64,000 nucleotides of DNA from Symbiodinium microadriaticum (taxonomy: Eukaryota; Sar; Dinophyceae; Suessiales; Symbiodiniaceae): positions 235,330 to 299,329 of the forward strand of contig LSRX01000323.1 of assembly GCA_001939145.1 (NCBI GenBank), read 5' to 3'. This document shows positions 9,011-16,600 of this stretch, one piece after another. The translations under genes were made by a program, and so were the position numbers. Numbering within the stretch: position 1 is the first letter of the stretch; each line of letters starts with the position of its first letter. The notes under the pieces were generated by a model, which was not told where the DNA came from, did not search any database, and was given only the letters and a program-made list of their open reading frames with translations.

Positions 9011-10504
9011 TTACATGCTAAAAAGATCTGGAATGTTGGCGCCCTGCTGTGGGACGAAGGCCCTGTGGTAATCAGCAGTGCGCACGAAAAAGTGCGATCC
9101 TGGGAACGTTAATGCTGCCTTAGCCGCTTGATCTGCCAATTCATTAAGGGCATGTCCCGAGTGCGACTTGACATGTTTGATGCGAACCCTGTCCGAGCAC
9201 TTGTGCCAAAGCATACACAGACCAGCCTGCAACGACACATGGGCGAACCCAACTGTACCCACCTCAAGGACCTGAAGGACATACGCAGAGTCGGTGAGGA
9301 GCACTATTCTCCCCTCTGGGATTTTTGTCATGAGCTGTAGGCACATTTCCAGTGCCTTAGTGGCGCCGACAAGCTCCGCGCGAATGTTAGTGGCTGGGGC
9401 CCCACGGACTGGGAAGCCACACAGTATTGCATCCTTAGGTATCTCCCCGTAAGGTGGGAGCACAGCAACTCCGGCCCCAAGTAGGGTGCCTTTCCTGCTG
9501 CCGTCACATGCAAACGTAAAGCAGGCAACCTCGTCCACTTCTTCGGTGTCCTGTACGTGCTTGAAAGACGAGGGGTATGGGGAATCAATGGGAGGGTGTG
9601 TCTGGGGGAGCAGCCAGAACCTATCGCCAGTCCTGAGCAGGCATCTATGACACAGAACAACTTCATGGAGATTCGGGAAGAAACGATCCGGCAGGAGACC
9701 CTTAATCGCAAAGACCTCATGCACAAATTGTTTCCACCTCTGTCTGTTCTGTGCCCCTCCCTCCCAGAACATACTGTCCCCATGCTGACGACATCTTCTC
9801 CACAGGAGTGCAAGGCCGAAGACTGCATTGGGCCATCTGCCCTTCTTCCTCTTGGAGTCGACTTCAGTGATTCGCCATGTTTCATCTCTTATTTGCATGA
9901 CCCTCTTGATGGGGCGGTTATCTGCTTCCGGGATCCGTGCCGCGTGCCCCCAGTAGCCCATAAACGCTTCGAGGTGGACTGAGTCCCATGGTTTGTGGCC
10001 ACAAGATTGCGCCGCCATCTTCGCTCCCCTTCTTCGGGATATCCAGTTCTCACTTGGAGTTTGGAGAGGGTCGGGGGGAAGTCGTGTCATGGACATCAAG
10101 AAATGTGTTTGCAGTGTCTTGAGCTGCTGGCTTACCGCCCACAAGGGGCGCACCGCTGCCGACAGCCAGCGCCACTTGCTGGTCACAAAGGAGTTCAGCA
10201 AGTGAAGTCGTTTCGTCAGCCCTCCTCTGCACCTGGATAGAAATCCCATATATCCGAAGAAGGAATTAGAGGCCATGCGAAGTCTAGCAGCCAGAGTCAT
10301 TTGACAAGTGACAGCAAAACCAATTAATATGCCAAGGAACACAAAATGTGTCACTTCCTCCAGTGGTTTCTCAAAGCGATGAGGCTTGACAGGGGTTGGG
10401 GGGAGATCCGGGGATCGAATGTACTGACACTTGTGCCTGGCCAGCTGCAATCCAATAGTTTGCAGTGTGTCCTGAAGTTGATTGAGGAACCGGGTCAGTT
10501 GCAT
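9011..10504 (-). CDS. LINE A RT thumb plus RNase H
   Basis: Continues the reverse transcriptase after the YADD motif in another frame (LATDAMQLTRFLNQLQDTLQ ...), then a thumb/connection region and a type 1 RNase H at the C-terminus. The RNase H acidic set is visible: FACDGSRKG (D), NIRAELVGATKAL (E), LLTDSAYVLQ (D), and HVKSHSGHALNELADQAA (H and D). The role is removal of template RNA during target-primed reverse transcription. It overlaps the upstream ORF by 10 bases near 10500, and the frame change interrupts the RT domain itself, so this copy is frameshifted here or mis-assembled. Ends at a UAA (9011-9013) that is directly followed in frame by ORF3. Confidence 0.85.
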   Translation of the reverse strand: MQLTRFLNQLQDTLQTIGLQLARHKCQYIRSPDLPPTPVKPHRFEKPLEEVTHFVFLGILIGFAVTCQMTLAARLRMASNSFFGYMGFLSRCRGGLTKRLHLLNSFVTSKWRWLSAAVRPLWAVSQQLKTLQTHFLMSMTRLPPDPLQTPSENWISRRRGAKMAAQSCGHKPWDSVHLEAFMGYWGHAARIPEADNRPIKRVMQIRDETWRITEVDSKRKKGRWPNAVFGLALLWRRCRQHGDSMFWEGGAQNRQRWKQFVHEVFAIKGLLPDRFFPNLHEVVLCHRCLLRTGDRFWLLPQTHPPIDSPYPSSFKHVQDTEEVDEVACFTFACDGSRKGTLLGAGVAVLPPYGEIPKDAILCGFPVRGAPATNIRAELVGATKALEMCLQLMTKIPEGRIVLLTDSAYVLQVLEVGTVGFAHVSLQAGLCMLWHKCSDRVRIKHVKSHSGHALNELADQAAKAALTFPGSHFFVRTADYHRAFVPQQGANIPDLFSM

Positions 10505-12582
10505 AGCGTCAGTAGCAAGTACGAGTAGATGAGTAGATCGTCAGCGTAGATGATGATATACATCGGCTTTCCGTTGCAATCACGGATCCATGTGGGTTCG
10601 TGCTTTTCCCACTCCGCAATCAGGGGGGAGAGATAATGATCAAGGGCCCTGGCGAAGAGTTCAGCAGAAAAAGACGAACCCTGAAGTATCCCCCTTCTGA
10701 GCCGCTGGCACCACGTCTGGCCCGCAAAGCTCAAGCACACTTGAGATCGAGTCACCATGTCAAGCAGTAGCTTGCTCGCTTGTAGGGGTCCAAGCGAAGC
10801 AAGAAATTTAGCGAGCACTGCATGACTCAGAGAGTCAAATGCAGCTTGAATGTCTAACTTGCATGCCAGCAAAGGGAGTCCCCATTGCCTCGATAGATGC
10901 ACCAAGTGCTTGAGGGCAACGGAGCCGTCTAACGACTGGGCCCCCTTCTGGGCCGACAGCTGGCCCGTGGGCATGGGAGGGAAATGGTCACGCAATCGAA
11001 CTAGGAAAACTTTGGTCACAAGTTTGCTCAGTGTCGCCGCAAGGACGATCGGTCGGAAGTCTTTGGGGTGTTTGGGCTCCTTTACTTTCGGGAGTAGTAC
11101 AATCTGTGGGTTCAGCCACTCCTCTGGAAAGTCAACATCCTCAAGCAAAATGCGGTTGACAAAGTCGACTAAGTGGTCAGCCGCCTCAGGCTGTAGCACA
11201 GCACACCACAGTTCGTAGGGTGCTCCGTCCTGTCCGCAGCTTTTCCTACTCTTAGTTTGGAGAAGGACTTGCTCCAGTTCCTCCTTAGTCACCAGGGCCG
11301 GCGCGGGCATGAAAGAGCCAACCTGTGCCTTGTAGAGAGCAAGTGGGTCGTGCAGGTGTTGCACATCGACGGGGTCATATTTATCCCTGTAAAAAGCTTT
11401 GAGGCCTCCCACTGCGGGACCGGACCCTCCGCATCGCAGGCTGTACTCCAACTGGGAAGCATGTGCCCCTTGTTTGCGGCGGAAGTAGCTAATGACTTGG
11501 TAATCCCCTGACGCCGCTCTATCCAGCAGGCTGGTTCGCCACTGTTTTTTTAGGTCCGCTCGTCTGGTGACAATGTCCCTTCCTAGCCTTCTTTTGGTTA
11601 GGGGGTCAGTCGTCATTCTGCGCTCTTGTGTCAGTTGGCGGATTTCAGGTGGGTCCTGGAAGCGGAGGCCCTTGGGTCTGAACCTGGCTTTCTGAGTGGC
11701 TACGAGGAAGTCGTGTTCAGCCAAGTCCTGCCCCGCAAGGTCAGCCTTGCTTGCAAGACAATTGAGCGCTGGAATGGCCTTAGTATAATCAACCAGCCAC
11801 TTCCCACAATTGGTTCTCTTCTGTCGTTTACGCTTCGGGAGACCCTTCTGAAGGACACACAAAGTGCACAAGCGATGGTCCGAGGGCAGGATGTGATCCG
11901 AATCCTCAACGACTTGCTCCTCGCAGGTCTGCTGGTGGGGAGTCCTGTACATGATATAATCAATTTTGGAGCTAGAACCTCTCGTGTTGCTCCATGTGAA
12001 AATGTTGGGCCTTGTGTGACTGAGGCCCAGGTCCCTAACGAGCATGTGTAACAAAGTACTTCGCTCATCAACCATCTCGGCCGTCAGGTCAATTAATTCG
12101 TAATTCAAATCACTCATGATGAAGATGTTGTCATGATAGCGAGCCCCCAGCAAAACCTCTCGTAATGCTTCCATTTGGGCCTGCCAGACATGCCTGGAAT
12201 CATCTCGATTCGTGTAAGGCAAGTGCATGCAAACGGCGTACGTTGAAATCCCGCCCATTCTGAATTTAATGCACAATCCACATGGTAGAGTGGTCACATG
12301 GACGATTGATGGCAAAAGGTCACAAGGAAAGCAGATGCCTAGCGATCTATGGCTGTCAGGTGGCGACCCAACAAGTGCAGTAAACGACTGCCCCTGAAGG
12401 CTCACCGTCTTTGTATCCCACTTGTTCGTGGGGATATCCTGACATCCACCAAGCTCTTGCAAGCCAATTAAATCAAAACCTCCTAGTTGCACAAGGTCAG
12501 ATGCAGTAGCGAGGTCCTCCAAATGTTTGCCTCGCAAGTTCCATGTTGCAACATAGAAGGGCCGTCCTTCGCTCGCAGAGAG
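10495..12582 (-). CDS. LINE A endonuclease plus reverse transcriptase
   Basis: Open in the same frame as ORF1, directly after its UGA. It starts FYVATWNLRGKH, the usual first strand of an APE-type (exonuclease-endonuclease-phosphatase) endonuclease. Catalytic signatures follow: GLQELGG (E), MSDLNYE (D/N), SKIDYIMY (D), LPSDHRLC (SDH). The reverse transcriptase follows with SCGQDGAPYELW, ACKLDIQAAFDSL (motif A), RGILQGSSFSAELF (motif B) and IIIYADDLLIYS (motif C). It nicks target DNA and copies the element RNA. The frame is lost just after motif C at about 10500-10530 and resumes in the next ORF. No ATG lies near the beginning, so translation probably depends on ORF1. Confidence 0.9.
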   Translation of the reverse strand, partial: LSASEGRPFYVATWNLRGKHLEDLATASDLVQLGGFDLIGLQELGGCQDIPTNKWDTKTVSLQGQSFTALVGSPPDSHRSLGICFPCDLLPSIVHVTTLPCGLCIKFRMGGISTYAVCMHLPYTNRDDSRHVWQAQMEALREVLLGARYHDNIFIMSDLNYELIDLTAEMVDERSTLLHMLVRDLGLSHTRPNIFTWSNTRGSSSKIDYIMYRTPHQQTCEEQVVEDSDHILPSDHRLCTLCVLQKGLPKRKRQKRTNCGKWLVDYTKAIPALNCLASKADLAGQDLAEHDFLVATQKARFRPKGLRFQDPPEIRQLTQERRMTTDPLTKRRLGRDIVTRRADLKKQWRTSLLDRAASGDYQVISYFRRKQGAHASQLEYSLRCGGSGPAVGGLKAFYRDKYDPVDVQHLHDPLALYKAQVGSFMPAPALVTKEELEQVLLQTKSRKSCGQDGAPYELWCAVLQPEAADHLVDFVNRILLEDVDFPEEWLNPQIVLLPKVKEPKHPKDFRPIVLAATLSKLVTKVFLVRLRDHFPPMPTGQLSAQKGAQSLDGSVALKHLVHLSRQWGLPLLACKLDIQAAFDSLSHAVLAKFLASLGPLQASKLLLDMVTRSQVCLSFAGQTWCQRLRRGILQGSSFSAELFARALDHYLSPLIAEWEKHEPTWIRDCNGKPMYIIIYADDLLIYSYLLLTLCN

Positions 12583-14400
12583 TCAACTCCTCCGATATTG
12601 CATATGCTCCCCGCTTTCCCAGAGTTGGGGTAGGGCATCGGGGGGGTGTCCCGTAAAGAGGTGGAAGCGGTTGGCAAGTAGAACCCAACCCGTATGGTCA
12701 CCACGGTTATCGGCGAGGTACACGTCCGACGGATGGTTATCTTCGGGAATGTTGGATGCTTCACCCACAACTTGAGTCCTGCCTATATAGACCCTCCCAC
12801 GCCAATCAATTTCTGGTTCTTCTTTGGCGTGTCCTTCACACCAAGCGACTGTCCGGAAGAACTCCTTGATCTGAACTAGTGCTCTAATTTTGTGTCTGTC
12901 TTCGACTGAGCGGTTCCGGGTGACCCACAATTGTTTTCCCTTCGACCCAGGGGTCCCCGACAAAAATTTCGTCGACTTGAGCTTCGCGATCGTCTGAGTT
13001 TGGAAGGCTCTCTGAGCCGAGAGAGTGTCACACTGTGGGGGGAACTGCAAGACAACCCTGCAAAAGTTAACGCGCACATAGGGAATGACAATTTCGCCAA
13101 CCCTATCCGAACAAGAGAGGCGTTTGAAGATCTCTGTTACCTCATGTTCCACGTCAGATTTTCTAGCTTCGACCCATCCCCCGATAACAATCTGGAGGTC
13201 TTCGTCAGGATCTCTATCCCCCCTAGGGCTACGTGCAGACCTGTCAGAAGGTGGGGGGGAAGGGCCACGTTCACCCGAGCGTCCTCTTCTAGGGGGGGTG
13301 GGGGATCTCTCTCTATCCCTGTCTCGATCATGCAATTTCTTAACTTGTTGCTCAAGCTCATTCACTCGTTGCATTGTACTCTTGTGTAGATTGGTGTGCT
13401 CATGACAGGTGCTTTCTACTGAAGAGATGCGAATGTCCTGCTGTCCTAATTCCGACCGAATTCCAACGACTTCGGCATGCAGCTTGTCCTGACCGTCTTT
13501 GTTTCCATCAGCTTTGGTATGAAGGTCCTGGAGGCTCGAATGGATTTGCTGGAGGGCCTCAATCCAACTTGGTCCTTGGTTGATCCTGGGCCCTCGCGTG
13601 GAGCGCAGGGGGGTGTAGGGATGAGGGGCCTCTCTGCGGGATTCTGCAACATCTCCAGTTTCTCTAGGATTTTCACCACTTTCCATCGTGGCATCGGAGA
13701 GTTCGTCAGGGGCGAGGTAGTCAAGCTTAGGTTTCTTAGCCTCAGGCTTCTCAGTTTCCGACGATGAGAGAGCTGCCTCAACAGATTTTCTAGGAAGACC
13801 AGCAGGTTGTCCATCATTAGCTACGAAGGGGAGCCCCGTAGTCCCTGCCATCCTGAGTGCAGACCCACTTAATTCTAAGGCTTGTGTATGTCTAGCAATG
13901 TTAAGGGCTGGTAAGTTCTTCTTGGGGGCAACAGGCTTCAGAGGTGGCGTCGGGTTTTCAGATGTATCGTGGCCTGCTGCTGTAATGCTAATGGGGGGGG
14001 GCGGGGGTGGGGGGGAGTCGTGGAATGTGGTCTCAACTCGGTCGGCCTGCGAAAGGTCAAAAACTGGTACTGAGTGCAGCACAGCAGGTACGGGGATATC
14101 CTGTTCACGGGTATTTTTAGGGCTGTCAGGGTTACCTAGTTCTGGTGTACCTGGTCCAGGAACAGCTGGTTCAGGGTCGATAACCTCAGCAGCAATATCC
14201 CCTCCGAAAATGTCCCCAATGCCTCCTTCAATCTCAATCGGCGACCCTGGAACAGTACTTTCGTCGTCTTCACCCCCAAGCTCGTCACCATTGTCCAGGT
14301 CCATGACAGTCACTGCCCCAGGTGTGGCCTGACTCGATATTCCTGGGCCTCTGTATCCTACAGCACCTGGAAGGAGCAGGGTTTCAGCTTCCGATGCCAT
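12583..14400 (-). CDS. LINE A ORF1, nucleic-acid-binding type protein
   Basis: A 605-residue ORF from the ATG at 14400. Residues 1-270 are acidic, Pro/Ser-rich and probably disordered; about 275-360 form a coiled coil (ELEQQVKKLHDRDRDRERSP); an Arg/Ser/Pro-rich linker follows. A C-terminal domain begins LQIVIGGWVEARKSDVEHEV and resembles the RRM-like part of LINE ORF1 proteins, common upstream of endonucleases in dinoflagellate LINEs (from memory). It would coat element RNA. It ends RRS-UGA, and the same frame is open straight into the endonuclease, so the stop may be leaky or a CGA-to-UGA mutation. Confidence 0.75.
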   Translation of the reverse strand: MASEAETLLLPGAVGYRGPGISSQATPGAVTVMDLDNGDELGGEDDESTVPGSPIEIEGGIGDIFGGDIAAEVIDPEPAVPGPGTPELGNPDSPKNTREQDIPVPAVLHSVPVFDLSQADRVETTFHDSPPPPPPPISITAAGHDTSENPTPPLKPVAPKKNLPALNIARHTQALELSGSALRMAGTTGLPFVANDGQPAGLPRKSVEAALSSSETEKPEAKKPKLDYLAPDELSDATMESGENPRETGDVAESRREAPHPYTPLRSTRGPRINQGPSWIEALQQIHSSLQDLHTKADGNKDGQDKLHAEVVGIRSELGQQDIRISSVESTCHEHTNLHKSTMQRVNELEQQVKKLHDRDRDRERSPTPPRRGRSGERGPSPPPSDRSARSPRGDRDPDEDLQIVIGGWVEARKSDVEHEVTEIFKRLSCSDRVGEIVIPYVRVNFCRVVLQFPPQCDTLSAQRAFQTQTIAKLKSTKFLSGTPGSKGKQLWVTRNRSVEDRHKIRALVQIKEFFRTVAWCEGHAKEEPEIDWRGRVYIGRTQVVGEASNIPEDNHPSDVYLADNRGDHTGWVLLANRFHLFTGHPPDALPQLWESGEHMQYRRS

Positions 14401-14742
14401 GGTGATGATAGACGCAGCAAAAGGTCTGCAGATTCAGTGCACAAGGGGTGGCAGTTCAGGGAGTGGCAATGCAAATAAATTGAAGAAAACAGTGCAGCGA
14501 GAGCAAGCCCTCAAAGAGAAAAGAGAAGACAGTGCAAGGTAGGCCAGGAGGCAGCAAGAGGACACACACACACACGGCGCAGGCAGTGAGTGCGTTTCGA
14601 TATCCGAGTGAAGACGTGAACGACGGGACAGACCACCCCACAGAGACTGCCCCACCAAGAGGTCAGCACGAGCCTTTCACCTCCGACCAAACTAAGGGCA
14701 GCTCACACCTGGTAGGCTTCAAGTTTTTCCTCGGGCCAAAGA
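14401..14742 (-). other. LINE A 5' leader
   Basis: The leader runs from the last spliced-leader relic to the ORF1 ATG. It is pyrimidine-rich on the minus strand around 14470-14590, with a short CA repeat at 14562-14573. The ORF1 start context is ATCACCATGG. Confidence 0.6.
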
Positions 14743-14790
14743 CTTGAGCCAAAATGGCTTGAGCCAAAATGGCTTGAGCCAGAGTAGCCA

Positions 14791-14794
<4 letters not shown>
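14743..14794 (-). other. tandem relict dinoflagellate spliced leaders
   Basis: On the minus strand CCATTTTGGCTCAAG occurs twice back to back (14758-14772 and 14743-14757), preceded by a diverged full 22-nt leader (14773-14794, ending CTCTGGCTCAAG). The known dinoflagellate leader ends GTAG-CCATTTTGGCTCAAG. The 15-nt relic unit is exactly what remains if a new leader is spliced onto the AG inside the old one. The six differences in the outermost copy, apart from its variable first base, are all transitions. The array joins the element body on one side and the AGT repeat on the other. Confidence 0.88.
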
Positions 14795-14838
<44 letters not shown>

Positions 14839-15245
14839 CAGTAGCAGTAGCAGTAGCAGTAGTAGTAATAGTAGTAGTAGTAGTAGTAGTAGTAGCAGCA
14901 GCAGTAGTAGGAGTAGTAGTAGGAGTAGGAGTAGGAGTAGGAGTAGGAGTAGGAGTAGGAGCAGCAGCACCAGTAGCAGTAGCAGCAGCAGCAGGAGGAG
15001 GAGGAGTAGTAGTAGTCCTAGTCCTAGTCCTAGTCCTAGTCCTAGTCCTTGTACGTGTACTAGTACTAGTACTAGTACGAGTAGTAATGGTGGTAATAGT
15101 AGTAATGATAGTAATAGTAGTAATGTAGTAATAGTCGTACTGGTGGTAGTGGTGATGGCACTGTTAGTGGTAGCAGTAGTGGTGGCAGTAGTGTAGTAGC
15201 AGTTAGTAGTACTGGTTGTTGCTGCTGTTGTTGTTGATGACGTTG
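14791..15245. repeat. AGT-type trinucleotide array at the 5' side of LINE A
   Basis: About 450 bp of AGT, AGC, AGG and later CTAGTC-type units with the same strand polarity as the array at 2868-3460. LINE A is therefore flanked by like-oriented trinucleotide arrays on both sides. Confidence 0.9.
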
Positions 15246-15504
15246 ATGTATTGGTCGTAGTAAAGACACGGACCTTTAGACCTATAATCACATATAAAAC
15301 AGCACTGAATGCAGAGAGTAAGTCCGCTGGGGCCCAGGTGATCTGTCACAATCTGTGCAAGCGACGTTGGGATGCAATGCGATCGGGCAGTGAGGCGTAG
15401 TCTGCGAGGCGATGACCTGGGCTGTGCGCACATTCAGTGCAACATGCCGCTGCCTATGGGTGAAAGCCGGTGCTGCTTTCATGACTGTCTGCATGGACTT
15501 CCAC

Positions 15505-15564
15505 CTCGTTGGCAATCGCGCAGAGGGCTTCGTTCATCTCGCACGCATGGACTTTTTGCACACC
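15505..15564 (-). CDS. PRMT-like arginine methyltransferase, internal exon (upstream)
   Basis: Exactly 20 codons between an AG acceptor (GGGCAG) and a GT donor (AACGAG then GTGG): GVQKVHACEMNEALCAIANE. This matches the strand after SAM motif I of PRMTs, where the acidic residue in ACE contacts the ribose of S-adenosylmethionine. A preceding segment near 15625-15665 reading LALMCAQQQ, followed by a GC donor, could be the end of motif I, but its glycine-rich part is not visible. Together with 2643-2744 it places LINE A in an intron of this gene. Confidence 0.55.
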
Positions 15565-16077
15565 CTGCCCAACATGCGGACTGGCGTGAGACTGAATGCT
15601 AAGCCTGGCGACTGTTTGACTGCAAGCTTTGCCTGCTGCTGCGCGCACATGAGAGCCAGCCTCAGCAGCAGAGTTACGTGAATCTTTTCAATGCAGCTTG
15701 TCGTATTCGCAAGAGCAGCTTCAATGCAACGAAGACCCTGGCAGACCCGTTCCGGTGCCGATATCCAAAGCGGTAACACCGCCTCGTGCCTGCACCTCGT
15801 AGCTAGAGCCAAGCAGAGAACAAGGAGGGATCGCGGATTTATGCACAGTGTCAGTGTTGCTTGCACACTTGACGGGAAATAAAGCAAGATCAAAATTCGC
15901 TTCATCATGGGAGACTTTAGGAAAATCAGGCTGCCGTGGTCAATTAAAGTCACGTTCACTATTGATTTGAACCCGCACTGGACAGCGGAGTGCAGTCACT
16001 GCCATTTGCATCGAATCACGATTGCAGCACCACAAGTGCGCTGCACTCACGATGGGGTAAGATGAATACTTGTGTAT

Positions 16078-16080
16078 ATG

Positions 16081-16115
<35 letters not shown>

Positions 16116-16206
16116 TCTGGCATAATTGTACTATGTTAGACTGAAACATGCTGTATTGCTTTATTTTGTGTTGTATTGTTTTGATACATACATACATACA
16201 TACATT
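16078..16206. repeat. TA, GT and TACA simple repeats
   Basis: TATATA (16078-16098), GT (16100-16112) and four ACAT units (16187-16206) in a short stretch. No gene seen. Confidence 0.8.
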
Positions 16207-16367
16207 ATTGGCACTCACACTCGACGGGGTCAGGCGAGGTGTATGGAGACACCAAAGCAACTCCAGGCCTATCTCAACCCTGCAGTGTGTGGACCTACAT
16301 ACATACATACGCATGTGCATATCTGTATATGTATATGTAGATCAAGAATCAAGTCGCAGAGGATACT

Positions 16368-16600
16368 CTAAACCCTAAACCCCTTTTGCAGCTGGGCTTC
16401 AAGTGTCAGCTAGCAGCTAGCAAGTCCGCCCATGTTCTGCAGCTCAGCTTTGCTGGCTGAGATTCCAAATGTTAGCGAGCCAAGGAACACTTTGAATCCC
16501 TTAACCCTAAACCCTAACCCTTAAACCCTGGCCCTATCCCCCAAGCCCTAACCCCTAAACCCCTGACAGCCTGAAGCCCTAAAGCCCTAAACCCTTCTTG
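16368..16600. repeat. degenerate telomere-type CCCTAAA repeats
   Basis: CTAAACCCTAAACCCC at 16368-16384 and a run of CCCTAAA, CCCTAA, CCCTTAA and CCCTGGC variants at 16499-16596, separated by ordinary sequence. The motif is the complement of TTTAGGG, the telomere repeat reported for dinoflagellates and plants. A further scrap is near 16981-16998. Confidence 0.75.

Larger units (their letters stand above)
3461..14742 (-). mobile_element. LINE A: large non-LTR retrotransposon with accessory ORFs
   Basis: The element reads right to left. Order: leader (14742-14401), ORF1 (14400-12583), endonuclease plus reverse transcriptase (12582-10495), RT end plus RNase H (10504-9011), coiled-coil ORF3 (to 8123), membrane coiled-coil ORF4 (7591-6566), dioxygenase-like ORF5 (6340-5423), orphan ORF6 (4810-4385) and a 3' UTR ending at 3461 in GTGACAAAAA plus CTA repeats. 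The 5' end is fixed by spliced-leader relics at 14743-14794. The 3' UTR and ORF6 are shared with the truncated copy at 57164-58560, which ties the right-hand and left-hand parts of the 3' region together as one family. It lies between two exons of a PRMT-like gene, in the same orientation. About 11.3 kb is long for a LINE. One frameshift and one or two in-frame stops suggest this copy is lightly decayed. Confidence 0.8.
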
